Shown here: positions 11,601 to 25,914 of the stretch, piece after piece
Layout: the number at the start of each line of letters is the position of its first letter
How positions within the stretch are numbered: the stretch's first letter is position 1
From: Lichenostomus cassidix
Taxonomy: Eukaryota > Chordata > Aves > Passeriformes > Meliphagidae
Assembly: GCA_008360975.2 (NCBI GenBank)
Contig: CM039189.1
Coordinates: forward strand, 6,266,056-6,330,055
DNA: 64,000 nucleotides
Direction: 5' to 3'
Program-made: the position numbers and the translations under genes
The notes under the pieces: model-generated
Told to the model about the DNA's origin: nothing
The model's database searches: none
The model's input: only the letters and a program-made list of their open reading frames with translations

Positions 11601-14040
11601 AGGTAAAGAGCCTAGACTTTCATAGCAATCTCAGATTTTAGCAGCAAACAGTTTCTCTTATATTTTTGTCCATCTCTAACCATAACACACTCAATCATAG
11701 CACCATCAATTTTAGTAAATGTGACTTTTTGATTTTTTAAATGCTATGCAAAGATGTCCTTTACTGTAAATACTTAATGAGTTATCCTGATATCATAAGC
11801 TACCAAATACAGAGGGGATGAAAATGCCAGTGGATCCCGCTGAACGTTTTAGCCTTAAGGCTCCTGCAGGTTTTATTCGGATTCACAATAGTAGGAGTGG
11901 GAAGGAGGAGATAAATAAAACATTTGTTTCAGAAAGTAGGTGACTTTGACAGAACACTGATGTAAACCATGAAGCCTCGCAGATCAGAGGAATATTGTTA
12001 AGAAGGGAGGCTGGTGAAGAACACTCAACACCAGCCCCCGAGTGGAGCTGATCAGAACAGTTCTGCTTTGCTTTTAAGTCATTATTGCACCTTCTCTGCT
12101 ATTCTGTACAGAATTCAGTCGGTGACTCCCACTGATGTATCACAGTCACTCAAACATGTTTTTACACCACTCATTGGATATTTTGGTAAAGGTCTAATCT
12201 CATTTGGATTTATTACGATTTATCTCGGATTAAGCATTTATCTGCTAAGGATTATGGCCCATACTATGAGGCACTGATGAACCATCAGAGTTCAGGAATG
12301 TCTAAGTACATTAGAATGAATCAGCAATATTATTTTTTGACACAGTCTTCACACGTTATCTTTTTTCAGTCAACTTTGCAACATTCATACAGATAAGTAT
12401 CTAATTTTCCTTTAATACGGGCAGTAACCTGGGAAGCTCTTAACATCCAGTAAGAGCAAAGCTGCATTTAATTAGGAGCAGCTTAAAAGATCAGGCCTCA
12501 GAGCCACATGACTTTGTATTCACTCTGCCTTTAACTGTCAGTAAAACTACTGATTTTTTTAATACTAATTTGAATACTTTTTCTTAGTTTTGAAAAATAT
12601 TTTGGTGACTCTTCCACTGCTATCCCAACTTTCTACTTTTTCTAATTTGCATAGCCAGGAGTGAAAAAAAGAGCAAGGAGAAAGAAGAAGAATATGTTGT
12701 TTATTATCTTTCTGGACTTTTATGATATTTTTTCTGTTTGGAAATGTTTAAACTGCTTCCACTATTGATATACAAGGTACTGCACCTCAGGAAAAGTGTT
12801 GGATTTCTCATGGGATTACAAGAATTTGGTCTTTGGCTGCAGTTTGGGGCACAGCCCGATGTATGCTAAAGTTGCCCGAAAAAGGCTTCTGGCTATTTTC
12901 ATGCTTAATCATTTTGTATATATATCATATCTTAGAAATTCCCTTTTATGTTGTTATAATTGCACAAATTTGGAGAATTGCAGTGGCCACTTAAAATTTG
13001 TATGTTCAGAAGTTTTCCTAACAGTTTGGATTTTTTCTTTACAATGATACATACAAAGAAGGTTTAAATACTTTCAGGCAGTGTTTTATAGTGCTGGAAA
13101 TAAGACCTTGGATATGAAACTGCACCATTTAATGTGTTTAACCACTTTTACTAAAGGAATTAGGGAGAGAATATATGGTTCATTTTCAGTATACATTTCT
13201 ACTGTTTGCTAAATAGTGTCACATTTAGAATGTGCAATCCTGTGACAAATGACTACACTGCAGTGTTACTGTTCATTTTGAGGATTGCCTGCAATGTCTG
13301 ATTTGCTAAGCAGGGAGTTTGCAGTACCAATGTAGCTGTGAAGAGATGAAACCTCTGAAAGGTTCTAAGGGACACTAGTTCCAGTGTGTCTGACTTCACT
13401 ACATAGAGTAATGTAATTAAATTTTGGTTTTCACAAGAACAGTGCAGAATTCACATTTCTTTATAGGGTTGGGATACAGCATGCCCTGTTACCAGTTTCC
13501 ATCACAGTTTCTTATCCAATTAATGCTCAGAGCTGTGGGCACAGTGATGTGTGTGAAACCATAGCTCTCATTTCAGTTAAACAAGGAAAAGATTCAGCTG
13601 ATGAAAAATTAGATGAAACAAAAGAGAAATGGATGAGCACAGAAAAGAATTGATCTGCCGTAACTAGAAACATTGATGAATAAGCTATAGAGAGACATAA
13701 TCAAAGACAAAATTATTTTTCAGTACCTGTTTTGAAAATCATTGAATAGAAAATCAACTAGATTCAGAAGAGGAAGGTTCTTTACCCACTTTTACATGAG
13801 TATATGTGCAAGGACAGAAAAATAGTGAGTGAAGGGTATTTTCTACTAAAGGGATACATTAACGTTGCCATGGAATTTGGGATCAGCATGCACAGGGTAT
13901 TGATCCTAAACCTGCTTCTGAGCTACAAGGATGAGGAGGACATGTTAATTTACTTACTTTTGACATCAGCCCATGTGTATACATGTGTATAGGGAGAGCC
14001 TAAGGATAAGATGGATGGTAAAGTTGAACTTTTAAAAGCC
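8651..14040. other. gene-free stretch, nothing identified
   Basis: No recognised exon, RNA gene or repeat family was seen. All open frames are short, and none has convincing splice flanks or known motifs. A GC-richer patch at about 10670-11000 could be regulatory, but nothing in the sequence says so. It lies between the two CpG islands and so would be the intergenic region shared by the leftward unit and AGBL4. Confidence 0.5.
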
Positions 14041-14044
14041 TCTT

Positions 14045-14780
14045 TCTCGGAATCATAGAATCATTTAGTTGGAAGGGACTTTAGGAGACTTTCTAGTGCA
14101 ATCTCCTGCTCAGATCAGGGTCAACACTGAAATTACATCTGTTTGTTGAGCACAGGATGCAGTGAAAATTTGAAAACCTGCAAAGATCAAGATTCCCCAG
14201 TCTCTCTGGGCAACCTGTTTCAATGCTTAAATATCCTAAAAACATGAAAAGGAATAAATAATCTGTGCTCTCTGCTCTCCTCCAGAAATATTCTATGGCA
14301 TAGGTCTAGGGGTAAACTCCCAAGGAATGCCACTGGTAAGCAGCTGCCAGGTGGGGCAGGACTTGTTACCTCTTGGGGCCTGGTAGGGGAGATTTTCACC
14401 CCTCTTGCAGTCTGCACCATCTGCACTGTAACCTTCCAGCTTGGATATGAGTGTGCTAGGGGAGACCATGATGAAAGCCTTACTGAAAGCAAGGCAGGCA
14501 ACATCTACAGCTCTGCCTTAGCACATCTTCTGTTTCATCACAGACAGTCATTAGGCTTGGCCAGGTGGGGCAAAGCTTGGAAAATCCAAGCTGGATACTG
14601 CTTCTAATCACTTTTCTTTCTCCAGGAATGGCTCCTGCTGACTTGAACCACTACTGTCCCAGAGGACAAGCAGTAGTTCCCTGGATCATCATTCTTGTAT
14701 TTCTTTAGCATGATGGATAGATTTAAGTGTGAAGTCAGTCTTTAACTTCACTATTAAAAGATTTGACATAGTCCACAGTG
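14045..14780 (-). mobile_element. CR1 LINE fragment, antisense, old
   Basis: The left edge 'aatcatagaatcatttagttggaaggga' is the reverse complement of the avian CR1 3' end. It is followed by 'ccagtctctctgggcaacctgtttcaatgc' and then, after 14340, by blocks resembling the antisense of the distal CR1 reverse-transcriptase ORF ('gatgaaagccttactgaaagcaagg'; 'ccactactgtcccagaggacaagcagtagttccctggatcatc'). The element is heavily diverged, 5'-truncated and non-functional. The short minus-strand frame at 14220-14504 lies inside it. Confidence 0.8.
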
Positions 14781-17690
14781 ATACCCAGCCTACAAACTGG
14801 GACTAAAAAGTCTGTAAACAATTATTGATCTCCACATGCTGCTAGGGAAATTTTCCAAGATCAGTGACAGCTGGTAAATCATTGGCATTTTAAAATTATA
14901 TATCAGTGATTCACTTTTTTGGCATTTACAATATTGCATTATGGCAATGAACATGCTAGATGTGTATTAAAAAAAAACAAAATGCTTTTCGCATTTTAGT
15001 ATTTTTTGTTTGAGCAGTATTACAGATGAAAATTTCTTGATACAATTCAAAATAATGGGTTTGTTTATTAAAGATATATACCCATTAAGATGAAGTTAGG
15101 ATGAGGAAAATGCTTGTTTGTGTGAAAATAAATCTGCTTTTTCTACAAGAGCATCTCCTGAGGTTTCTTTGATTCATACCTGATTATTCTAATGACTAAA
15201 CCAGGTTTTAACTCTTGTTAACACTGCAGAATGTAGAGAGCTACAGAAAAGTAAAATGTATTTTGCCCTCCTAAGTCATTGTTGACACAGTCCTGAGTTA
15301 TATTTTATTCTGGTATTATTTGCAAGAAAGGGGATTGGTTTCAAGTCATTGTCCTGTGTAAGATTGCCAAAGCCTCTGGTCAGTCACTGAGCTATCATTA
15401 TAATTTGGGAGGAGGAGCTCGGCGCTTGCCCACAAAAGGGCACAGGTACATGAAAGGAAAATGTTTATAATGTATTAGGTAAAACGAGCTAAAGTCACCT
15501 TTTTGCTGGAGAAGATAAAATGTGTAGTAATTCCAAGATTGTTGTATGCTGCTGGGCAGGAAGGACTTCATACTAACACAGTGATTCCTCTGGCTGATGA
15601 GGGATCTGCTCTGACGCATTCTGAAGGATGTTGCATATGCCTTGGCTGGGAAAATGATGTTTTCTTTGTACTGGTTGAGGATAGAAAAGAAGGGGAAATG
15701 GTGGGAGTGGTGACTCGGGTGATCTTTAGAGAAAAAAAATAATGCAGATAGGAATTAAAGATGAGCTCCGCATACTTCCAGGTTTGAAATTAATTAGTAG
15801 TCACACAGTTCATAGTCTGCTGTCTTAGATTTCTGCACTGCAAAAATACACATTTTAATATAGATTTTAAAAATGGCTAATAAAATTAGCTGGCTAATGT
15901 TTTAATGTAAAAGGTATGTCATAGAAAATGACAATCTGAATTGGGAGAGAAAAAACAAACAATAAGCTGATTTGACCTAAGAACTTTGAATACAGGCTAA
16001 ATTGTTCAAGATATGACTGATTTTATTTTAACTCCATGACAGCATCATTTCATCCACTGTCTCTAATGACATGAGTCCTCTAAAGGTTTGTATTTTGCCT
16101 TCTCAGCTTCTTTTAGGGAATGATTTGTGATTAGGAGTACAGAGACTATTTCAAATGTCTCTTAAAATATGTGGTATTGCAAACAACGGATATAAAATGA
16201 GATTCACACACATAGCTTTGCTGGTGGCCAAGAACTGCGTTGCAATATGCCGGAAATCCAAACATCCTCCTACTCCCAGAGCCTTGCTGACAGATCTACA
16301 ACAACTTCTTTCTCTTGAAAAAGCTACTTACAGAATCAGAATAAGAAAGAGAGAAGCCTGCTTATTCTGAGAAACTAATGTAATACGTAAAATGGGAGGT
16401 TAAAGATTCCTCATCAGTATGAAAATCACATTTCTTCTTGAAAATTTTACAGTTTCAAGTAACATCTACACTGTCTAAAATCCTCACAAAAAACAGAGAG
16501 AGAAAATCATGTCATCTCTGAAAAAGCAACAACAGCAAACCCTTAGGATTAGTGTCATTGTTGTCTTGTATAGCCTTTTAGACGTAGAAATCATTGGGCT
16601 TCTGCCTAAGTACAGGGCTTTGTATCAATGGAACTTGATACAGAAATAGAACCTCAGCTCAGCAGATCCTCCTTTCTTGAAAAACCATTTAAAAAGGCAA
16701 ACACAAGGGAATAGAAAAACAAGTAACTTTTACAGGGATGTGTACTTTAAACAGCATATTTTGCAAGAAGGGCTGTTGTTAGATGCTACATATTTTAATT
16801 AGTTGTTTAGAAAATCAGGTTGACAATGTCCTTTAATTAGTAGACATTGACTTATTCCACGTGTATTATGGCACAGTGAATCTTATTAAGATAAATGTTT
16901 CTCTCTGAAGAGATGAAAAAAAAATCCACAATCATTTGTTTGCTTACCAGACTGCTCACCATCAATACGGCTGCTATTTAAAATGATGAATTTTAGTCAC
17001 ATATTTAATTAGCTAATAGCTGATCTCACTGTAGGGTCTTGATCCTCCTTACATGTGTTCTTTCATCCTGAAAAAGTCTTTGGTTATATCTTGTTTTTGA
17101 AGTTTTCGTTTGAAATTGTCCTTGCTACTTTCAAACCTAAAATGCAATAAATTAAATTATTAAAAGTAAAATTCTTGTGAAAACATTTAAGGTTTTGAGT
17201 ATAGTTTTATACCTACTGCTCATTTTAATATATTGCTAGAGGCTATGAAATTAAAAAAACCATTACAAGTTTTTAAAGTTAGGTTTTCCACTTGCTGCAG
17301 GTGCTTAGTTTGTGAGCAAATTATGTGCACTTTAAAAGGCTATAAACTAACTTAAGATTTCAGTGTATTTGTCTGTCACTGCTCAGCCTGCAGCCTTCTC
17401 ACAGAATTCACCTCGTTTGTTGGCCACAGTTTGAAAATGCAGCAAATGCTCTGTAGCCTATACTGTGTCATGATAACTATTAAAGAAAAGAGTCTTCATG
17501 GTGTTCACATGAAAGACATAAAGCTCCTGTGGGTGTCACTGGTTTGGAAAAGGGCTCTTCATGGGAGATTCTTTATTTTAGTTGCTCATCGTATCTGACA
17601 AATGGTGCTTCCTAATCCCCACAGATTATGTTAGTGCCTAGAATGGCATTCAGGGGCAAACATCCCTCTCTCTTCACAGAAGGTGACATT
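14781..17690. other. gene-free AT-rich stretch
   Basis: No exon, RNA or repeat family recognised. The open frames at 15503-15742 and 16155-16370 have no recognisable domains and no exon-like flanks. Confidence 0.5.
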
Positions 17691-17699
17691 CTGGGTCAT

Positions 17700-17793
17700 A
17701 TGGATTGGGTAGTTGTGCCAGGAGCAGGGAGTTAGCCTCGATGATCCTTATGGGTACCTTCTGACTTGAGATGTTCTATGATTCTGTATGACT
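17700..17793 (+). mobile_element. CR1 3' end, sense
   Basis: The segment 'gagcagggagttagcctcgatgatccttatgggtacc' followed by 'ttctatgattctgtatgac' matches the extreme 3' end of avian CR1 in the + orientation, with moderate divergence. Only the last ~100 bases are clear; anything upstream of about 17690 is too diverged to assign. Confidence 0.8.
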
Positions 17794-20700
17794 GGCCTCT
17801 AAAGCTCTCATTTTCCTTCCCATTTGCAGCATGAGGTCATTGCACCAGTACAAAGAAGAAAAGCAAGAAGAAACTTAATAAAGCAAAATTTTCTTTGTTA
17901 TAGAGACTGTCTTTGAAGGGATTGTAATGGCAGGTATTGTGCTACCCAGGAGAAAGGATGCTGGAGATGCTGCAGAAGGCTTGCTTGTGAATAACCTGGA
18001 GGCAAAGTGCGGGGGGGTTAGGTAAAGCCAGGCTGGATCCATTGCAAAAAGTCTGAAGAAGTCCTGCAATGTGGGTTTGTCACTGCATTTGGAGCTCCAT
18101 GGATGTGTACCTGCCATGGAATTTGCAGTAGTTCAAACTATATCTATAACTATCATGAAAACTTGAGTAAACTTTCTTTAAAAGGACATTTTGAAATAAT
18201 ACATGGTCAGTGATATGACTTCCTAGATGAACTGTTATGGGCCAGATGGCTCAAAATCAAGAGAATTTGTCTGCTGAAACTAAAGGGCATGAGGGTGCCT
18301 AGAGCCTGGTAGTAGTGGGCCAATAACACACGGCCAGACAGGGTGGAACATCCATCAGGCTTGTTTTGCTGCTGCCAGTTCCCTCGCAAACACTGAACGG
18401 CAATCAAGCTTCAATCTCTATTGAAAACTGGCTAAGTTGCTTAAAGACAAAGTATTCTCTGACCTCTGGAGCATGTCATTACAAAATGAAGGACATAATT
18501 GACTTTTTGGATATGCAATTATTTGTTCTCACAGTTGTCCCATAACAGCATGGATTATAAACCTTACATCTTAGGCAGGCAGGCAAAACTCAGTTACCTT
18601 AGCCCTGCTGTTTAATTAGCGTTTACAATTGGACATTGTTTATATCCCAATAAATGTTGCCTGAGTGAAGACTTCCCCTTAACCAATTATACCAGATGCT
18701 TTTCTGTGAAGGTCCTAATTAAATAGCATCTATTCTTATGTTTCCTTTAGTCCTGCCTCTTGTGTGGATCTCTGTCAGAGTGCCATGCCACGCTGGGACA
18801 CTTTACCCACATTTCTGTCACTTTCAGGTTCACTGGCTGGCTGCAGCTGCTCCCCTTAAAAGTTCTTGCTTTCTGTATAGGAGGAATGTCTTGATGGGCA
18901 AGCCTGGGACTTGGGAATCCAAATCAGTTTCCTGCTCTATAGTGGGATTCTCAAGTGATTACTAAGTCACATATGACCCCATCAGGATGGTGTAACTTCA
19001 GGTGGCTGATGGGTTCACTGCTGTAGAGTCCAATACTGCAGTTTCCAGCACAGAATTTTAAGCAAAGCTGGAATTTACTTGGAAGCCCTCCTCTCTAGAC
19101 GTTGTCAAGGTGCAGATAGTGTGCCTGGCTTGAGAGCAGCTCTGCCCTTCATTACAATTCTGGCACAGTTTTAGGACTGGTGAAGATTAGCTGTCCTGGA
19201 TGGTGCTGTGCCCTCTCCTTAATCAGACCCTCAGTATTGAGCTTCCCTTCTCCTGTATAATGGAACATTACTTTCTGGCAGGTAAGATTTTAAGAGCTTT
19301 TCTATTCCAGTTCCTTTTTCTAAGAGCTGATTCCTAAGTTGCCACCACATTTGTGTGTGCTCAAAATATGAAAAGGAAATCAGCTTCCTTTCTCTGGTAC
19401 AGCAGCCGCCCTCCTAAGTGAGTCAATGAGTTCCCAAATGTAGTATTTCAATGCCACGTGAAAAAGTATGGAGTGAGAGATGTATTAGTGGGAACACTGT
19501 CTCAGTGCCAATCCTTATGGGTCAGAGGATTACGAAATAAAGTAGCCCATCTGTGCTTCACAAAATATCTTCATTTAGAAGATAAACATGGTATGTAACC
19601 ACATTTTTTACTGTGTACTTCCTTCATGCAAACTTCAAGCGACTTTAATTTCATATTAATGCCTTAATTTTTAAATTGTCCTTGATTTCAAGATGGATTA
19701 GTTAGTAATTACATTAAATTATTTCTGCAGATTCTGATCAGTTACATACATACCCATTCATTTCCTTAAGATCTGAATTTGAAGGCTTTTTTTTCATCTG
19801 TAGGGTCACTAACTCTTGCAGTGAGGGGCGGAAAGTCTGCAGAATGGAAGGGTCACTGAAGCTTTAGAATGTAGAAGATGTTATGGATACAAACTTAAAA
19901 AAGTTCATGTACTTTTTTCTACACACTCTAGGTTCAAGGCTGGGGACATAACTGGGTGTGATTATGTCTTACTGGCTATTCACTTCTCAGCACTGCAAAT
20001 GCAGTGTAAATTGTGAACCAGGACCTCAAGGGCTGACAGTCTCAAGCCATCAAGCACATTGGACTTAAACCCTCCCACCACCTTAGCTACCAAAGGCAAT
20101 CCACCTGCAGCCTCTGAGTTCATTCCTTGGATTCCTAAAAAGGGTAAAACCATCATTGTTCATCTATGTGGCTGATATTGGCATAGACCATCTCTGCTCC
20201 CATCTGAGTACTCGTAGGACTTGTATATGATAGGAGCAAAAGAGAGTTCCTTGCCACTTAGTGTGAGAAAAAAATGCTGGGGAAGACAAGTGCATATTAG
20301 GGTGAGCCAACTGTTTACCATGATCTGCTAACAAATGTGAAAACTAAAAATGGCCTTTCTGCACTGGGATTTTATCATGTATTAGTTGCCATGTGTTAGT
20401 GAACATAAGCTTATTGCAGTCTCAAGTAAATTCCTGCCATTTCAGTTTACCTCCTCTCTCCCAGCTGCTACATGTAGTGATTGTCTCTCAGAGATTTGCT
20501 GCTCCTTTTTCTGTGCCACTGGTACCTTGAGAAATCATGAATTGATTTTATAAGTATGGAATTCAACATGGTTCCTAAAATTCTCCTTTACTCTAAAGAA
20601 TTAAATTTCAGTTGAGGGCCAAATAATCAGCTTCAAGACAGCAAACAATGGTTCAGTTAATCTGAAATTAAGTTCTGATTGTGCCTCTCTTATTTTTCCA

Positions 20701-23700
20701 GATGATCATTGGCTATATTAAAAGAATTTTATCAGAGTAGATACTGAAAAGGATTAAAAGATAGAGAACTGTAAAGTTTATAGATGATTAAAATGCAATG
20801 CATAAAATGTGTCTGTATATATAGATGCAGGACTGAGTCTGGAAAATGTCCATAATAATATTGAAATATTAATGAGAAACTAATTCTTAGATATTAAATG
20901 TTTTCCGTAAATATATTAAAACATCACACAAGCATATATTTTAATTTCTAAGCATAGGTGTAGTAATCTTTGCCACCAGGACTGGATCAGCATCATGTGG
21001 GAATGCTGGCCAAGTAACAGAGCGTGTTCAGCAGCTACACAACTAGAAACCTCTGGAAAGAGCTTTCCTTACTGAGGATTTCGGGAAATTCCAGGGTTCC
21101 AGTGTAGAAGAGTTCTCTGGGCCCCTCCTTTGAGTTGCACAGAATTCTAGCTTAGCATTACACTTCAGTTTGAAATTCTAAACCATCTTGATCCACATGC
21201 TCAACTCCCAGGAGAACTGACTTAGCCCTTCACCTTTCCCAGATAAAGTGCGCTTTTATCACGTACGTGTGTATACCTTTCTGATGGGAACTTAAAAATG
21301 AAGGTTATTTCCTGAAAAGAATTTCAAAGTCTCAGTTTTGTAACACAAGGGTTTACTCGTGGCCTTGGGTAACATTTCTTTTTCCATTCTGCACCCAGGT
21401 GGCTGGCAGTGACCTTTCTTTCCTTTCCTAGTCAAACGCAGGGCAGAAGTGCACGCTAGCAACCAAGCCCTCGTCAGCCCTGCCTGGCTTAGGGGGACAC
21501 TGAAAGAGCAAGGATGTGCATCTAAGAGAGCTCTACACATTGCTGATCCCCACTTTTTAAAAGCCCAAAAGTGCCTGTGGAAGAGTGAAAAAGCAAGGTA
21601 GCATTCCAAATCTTGGGGTCACAAGTTGTTCACCTTCCCTACAGTACTGTTGTCGTTTGCAGGCTGTGTTCCTGTGTTCCTTTCCTATTGTAATTACACA
21701 ATATTGATGCACATCTGTGAGAACAAACTGTTAGGAACAAACAGTTCTAAATATCTATAAAATGTAGAATTAAAAATATATTTTCAGGTGTGAAATGAGA
21801 TGATGCTTCGCCTGCATGGGCACACATTGATCCAAGTTTCGTGATGATGGTGTCACTGGTTTCATATCAGTTATCATGGCATAACTTTTTGATTATTTCT
21901 GAAATCATGCACAGAATGAGGGGAGATTCAGGTTGACCTTTCCAGACTTGCTGCATTTTAATTTTTCCTATGCTTAGAAATAATGCGGAAAAAACCCAAG
22001 AGGTAATATTATTTTTGTATAAACCTCTCTAATTATACTAGGCATGTTCAGAATACATTAAAGATACTGTCCTGACACAAAAAATATACAGTGTGCTTTT
22101 AGATATTACATAACTAATGAGAGCAATAAATGCTGGGAGAACAAATGGATCAAGGTTACAATAATAAGATTATAGGATTCCTCCACTATGTGCATGGTTT
22201 AAAATTCACTTCAATTTTGCTGCCTCAGTCTGGGCTTTGGTTTTTCATTTTGGCTTTTTCTTTCTTTATCAGATTTAATTTTCTCTCTGAATCCACCAGA
22301 CCATAACATCCTGGCTAAAAACTCTGACCAGACTTTTGATTTTCTCTCTTTTTTTTTTTTTCTTTTTAATTTGGATTGTGCCTGCTCTGCTTGCACAGCC
22401 ACCATCAATAGCCTGTTTGTATTAGAACCATTGTTATGGCCTTTTCTCTGACAGTAGTCACAGTTGAAATATACTTAAATGCTTGCACTGCATTATTCTA
22501 CATGGGGAAAGGGATGCGAAAAAAAGGGAATTATATGACTTCTACACAATTACACCTGGATTCTTAAATCCCCACACTGAAGACCCACACCATTCACCAT
22601 GCATATGGTGTGTGAAACGCATGCAAAACTTGTGCTAATGCTCCATCTTCTCATTCTCATCCAGCCTTAACAGTCACTTACAAACGATTTGTGAAAAATC
22701 AATAATGCCCCTTACTGGCTTTTTTGTAATGTATAAGAAAGGGTGGTTTTTTTGCCAATTTTTTAAACACTGAAAATATCAGGATTGTAAAATTGGATTT
22801 TTATAGATTTTCTTGGAAGATCTTTGGGGTTTCGACAGACATGTATTGACAGAAGCTACCTCTAGCTGAATCAGAAGTATTGAATGTATAGCACAAATCA
22901 TTCGATCTTCAACATATTTGAATTATCCCCATGTTAAAAAAAAAAGTGATCAGAAATCTTTTCTCCTTTCAAGTCTTTGCTCTTGTGTTATTATTCTTTC
23001 TTACATTCTGTAATCACCTCAGCCTTGCAGGCTGCAAACGAAAGATAAACAAACAATGGAATATCTAATGCTTCAACTACAAGTACAGATAAAAAAAGTA
23101 AAACATACTCCTCAAGTCCTTATAGATTATAAATAAGCAGCAAAATGGCACAAATCCATATATAGGAAAATAATTTCTTTCTCAATATTTTTAATGAAGG
23201 GAGTTGTCAGTCACATTAATTTTTATGTAAATTTACCTAAGCTGATGAATCATAACTGAAATATTGTCTAATCTTCCTGGCTTCGGCCAGCATTTCCATT
23301 TTTATTTCGATTGCCTCCATTTATTTTTGTTTGCTTATATAACGAGTTTGAAGGGCCCATAATGAGCTCAGCGAAAAGAGGGGCTGCTTCAAAGCCCTGC
23401 CAGTCCCACACAAGCAGTGCCTGCCCAACACATCAGACCAGTCCCCATGACAGACACTCATCCTGGCACACAGCTGACGATTCATTATCATTCCTTCAGT
23501 AGACATCACAGCAGAGGAGATTTTTAGGGAGGGATTTGAAGGAGGAAAATTAGGTGAGTGGGAGTGAGAAGCAGCAGCGAGGGAAAGCATGAAGGTGCTG
23601 GTTTGAAAATGTAACAAGTAGAGAGTTATTACTGAATGAAATGTGTGGGGGGAAGCCGTTGGTTTCTCCATAGGCTATTAAAAGATGATGGGGTGGGAAT

Positions 23701-25584
23701 AAGCTGCAAAGAGCCACAGAAGTGAGGCAGCTTTTGCTTGCCAAGATGTGGAAGGGGGCGGGGGGGACACGCTGGAACAAGGAATAGGGCTGAAGCAGCA
23801 AATGTGAGGAGAACCGGGGCACCAGTGTTTTGCAACAGTGTTCTGTTATTTGTTGTTTTGTAATGTCCAAAATCAGATTGTTGGGACCAAAGGCATCTTT
23901 GGACTGATGAAAACCCCAGCATGTTCTCAGGTGCTCTAAAAATGCACAAATAAAAAGAAACGACTGCTTCTCTGGAATACCATTTCCCTTGTTCTTCAGC
24001 CCTGATTCAAGTTACACCATTCAGTTATCTTTCTATTTCCAAAAGAACTTTCTATATGAACTTTCCAGTTCTCTCTTGTCAAATTATCTTACTGTTTTTG
24101 GAAAGACTGCATATCATCTATATTTAACACCACTTCAGCTTGGTGAGGTGACTATAGCATAGCATTAAACTCAGACTAAAAAAATGAGTGTGGCATTTCT
24201 AGGTTTTTCAAGTGTGTTAACTCAGAAGAGATAATTTGACTGGAAAAAGTGCTTTCCTCCAAATGTCTTTGATTTCAATAGAACTTCTTGCAGGTATTTG
24301 AGTTGAGTTAATCGACTGGCAATTAGATGCAAAAGGCCTTTGGATTAGTATTTGTGGTCACCATAGAAGCGAGTCTCAGAGAAATGTGAATAAAGAGGTC
24401 ACCCGGAGAACAGATATGGAAGGTCTCTCCACAGGCACTTAATTCTTAGAAATTTACAGATGAAAAATGCTATATGGGTATTAATAGATAGGAATGAAAT
24501 ATGGATGAGGGGGATACTAAAGCTGGAATAGCAAGTAGAACAAAGGGAATAAGGGGATGTGGGGACACGGTAAGAAATCAGACTAGAGCTACAAACTTGG
24601 ACAGAACTGTTTGAGATCTAAAAAAGAAAGAAAAAAGGAAATATTAGATAAAGGAATGAAGAGGTAAGTAATATGAGAAGTTATTTGAAGGGAAGCTGGG
24701 TTGGGACGTGGCTATCAGGGAACCTAAAAGAAAGAAGAACAAGATCAGAGTATATGTGGCATATTCTGAAGAGGGAAGACCCTGGATCATTTGCCCAGCA
24801 ATAAATGAGGAAGAGCAGAAGGCCTGGGTGATTCGCTGGCCTGGAGCAAGGCTGTAAGGGAAAGAATGTGTCTGTGGGGGTGTGTGCACTTAGTGTAGCT
24901 CACTGTCAGCAGCGAGACAAATCAACCTTTTTAGTATGCGAGTGGCCGCCTATAGTTTCTAAAGACTGCAGAGGGAAAAGTCTAGAAAATATTTTTCCAA
25001 AGCTTGGGTCTAGATGGCCCCCAACATTATTCTGTGCAAGGGTGTATCTTCCAATCCCATCACAAATCCCCCTTGGTACTTTAGACAGGTATTTCATCAA
25101 GGAACAGGCATGTGGCTAAAGTCATGTTAAATTAGCTTATATATTACTAAAGTAAGATACTGAGAGTGAAGTAGATAAAGAAAAGAGGCCTAAGTCCCAC
25201 TGAAAAAGAAAGGAAACAGTAGAGGAAGGGAAACCACAAAAATAGATGTTGCAAAAATAACCAGAGAACTATGAACTGAAAGAAGAATGAACAAGGCTGC
25301 AAAAAGGAGCAGGCTTTCTCCTTTCCAGGTAGAAAGAAAGCAACTGACCCTACAGAAAAATCCAAGCATGTAGAACCTGCAGGTATTAGCCACGTGGGTC
25401 TTGTTAAGAGGAGCTGAACTGGAGCAGAAAAGGCATATACTGGGTAGGAAGACAAAGAGGTAAAGTGATGTTTAAATAACAGATCTTAAATGGAGAAAGA
25501 CACAATTTTACATGCCTTAATTTTTAAGCTTGGAGTGTTTTACTGACTAGTCATTGGTCACTAGGAAGTGGCTACGTTAATTTA
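17794..25584. other. gene-free stretch, possible regulatory DNA near 23.3 kb
   Basis: No gene or repeat was recognised. A segment at about 23270-23520 is more GC-balanced and information-rich than its surroundings and contains a MAF/AP-1-like 'atgagctcagcg' at about 23362-23373. That is compatible with an enhancer but unproven. A pyrimidine run (ctctctttttttttttttctttttaattt) lies at about 22342-22371, and a G-run (gggggcggggggga) at about 23755-23768. Confidence 0.45.
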
Positions 25585-25604
25585 CTTCCTTAGATCTAAG
25601 GAAG
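25585..25604. repeat. perfect 20-bp palindrome
   Basis: CTTCCTTAGATCTAAGGAAG equals its own reverse complement over all 20 bases; the next flanking pair does not match. It might be a dimeric protein-binding site (it holds two TTCC/GGAA ETS-like cores in inverted orientation) or a chance event. Confidence 0.95.
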
Positions 25605-25914
25605 CAAACACCTGAGCATGTACACAACCATAAACACAGTCCTGCCCATTTCCATTGCTTAGCATTGCTTGTGTACTCTCCGTTCCACAGTTTAACAGCC
25701 GTTCAGTTTGGGGTGCATTCAGCCCCACGCCGGCATGTGTATGAACACAAACACGAGTCGAGGCTCGATGCTCGTGCTTGTAACGCTGTGCTTGTCCTGT
25801 GGTCAGCTCTTCGGAGAGCTCGGAGCTGTGTGCGTTGAGGATGCACAATGGAGCCTGCGCCTCAGCATTAGCGAGACACGCATGATCACACCCAGCCTGC
25901 CGGGTCCCCCGGGA

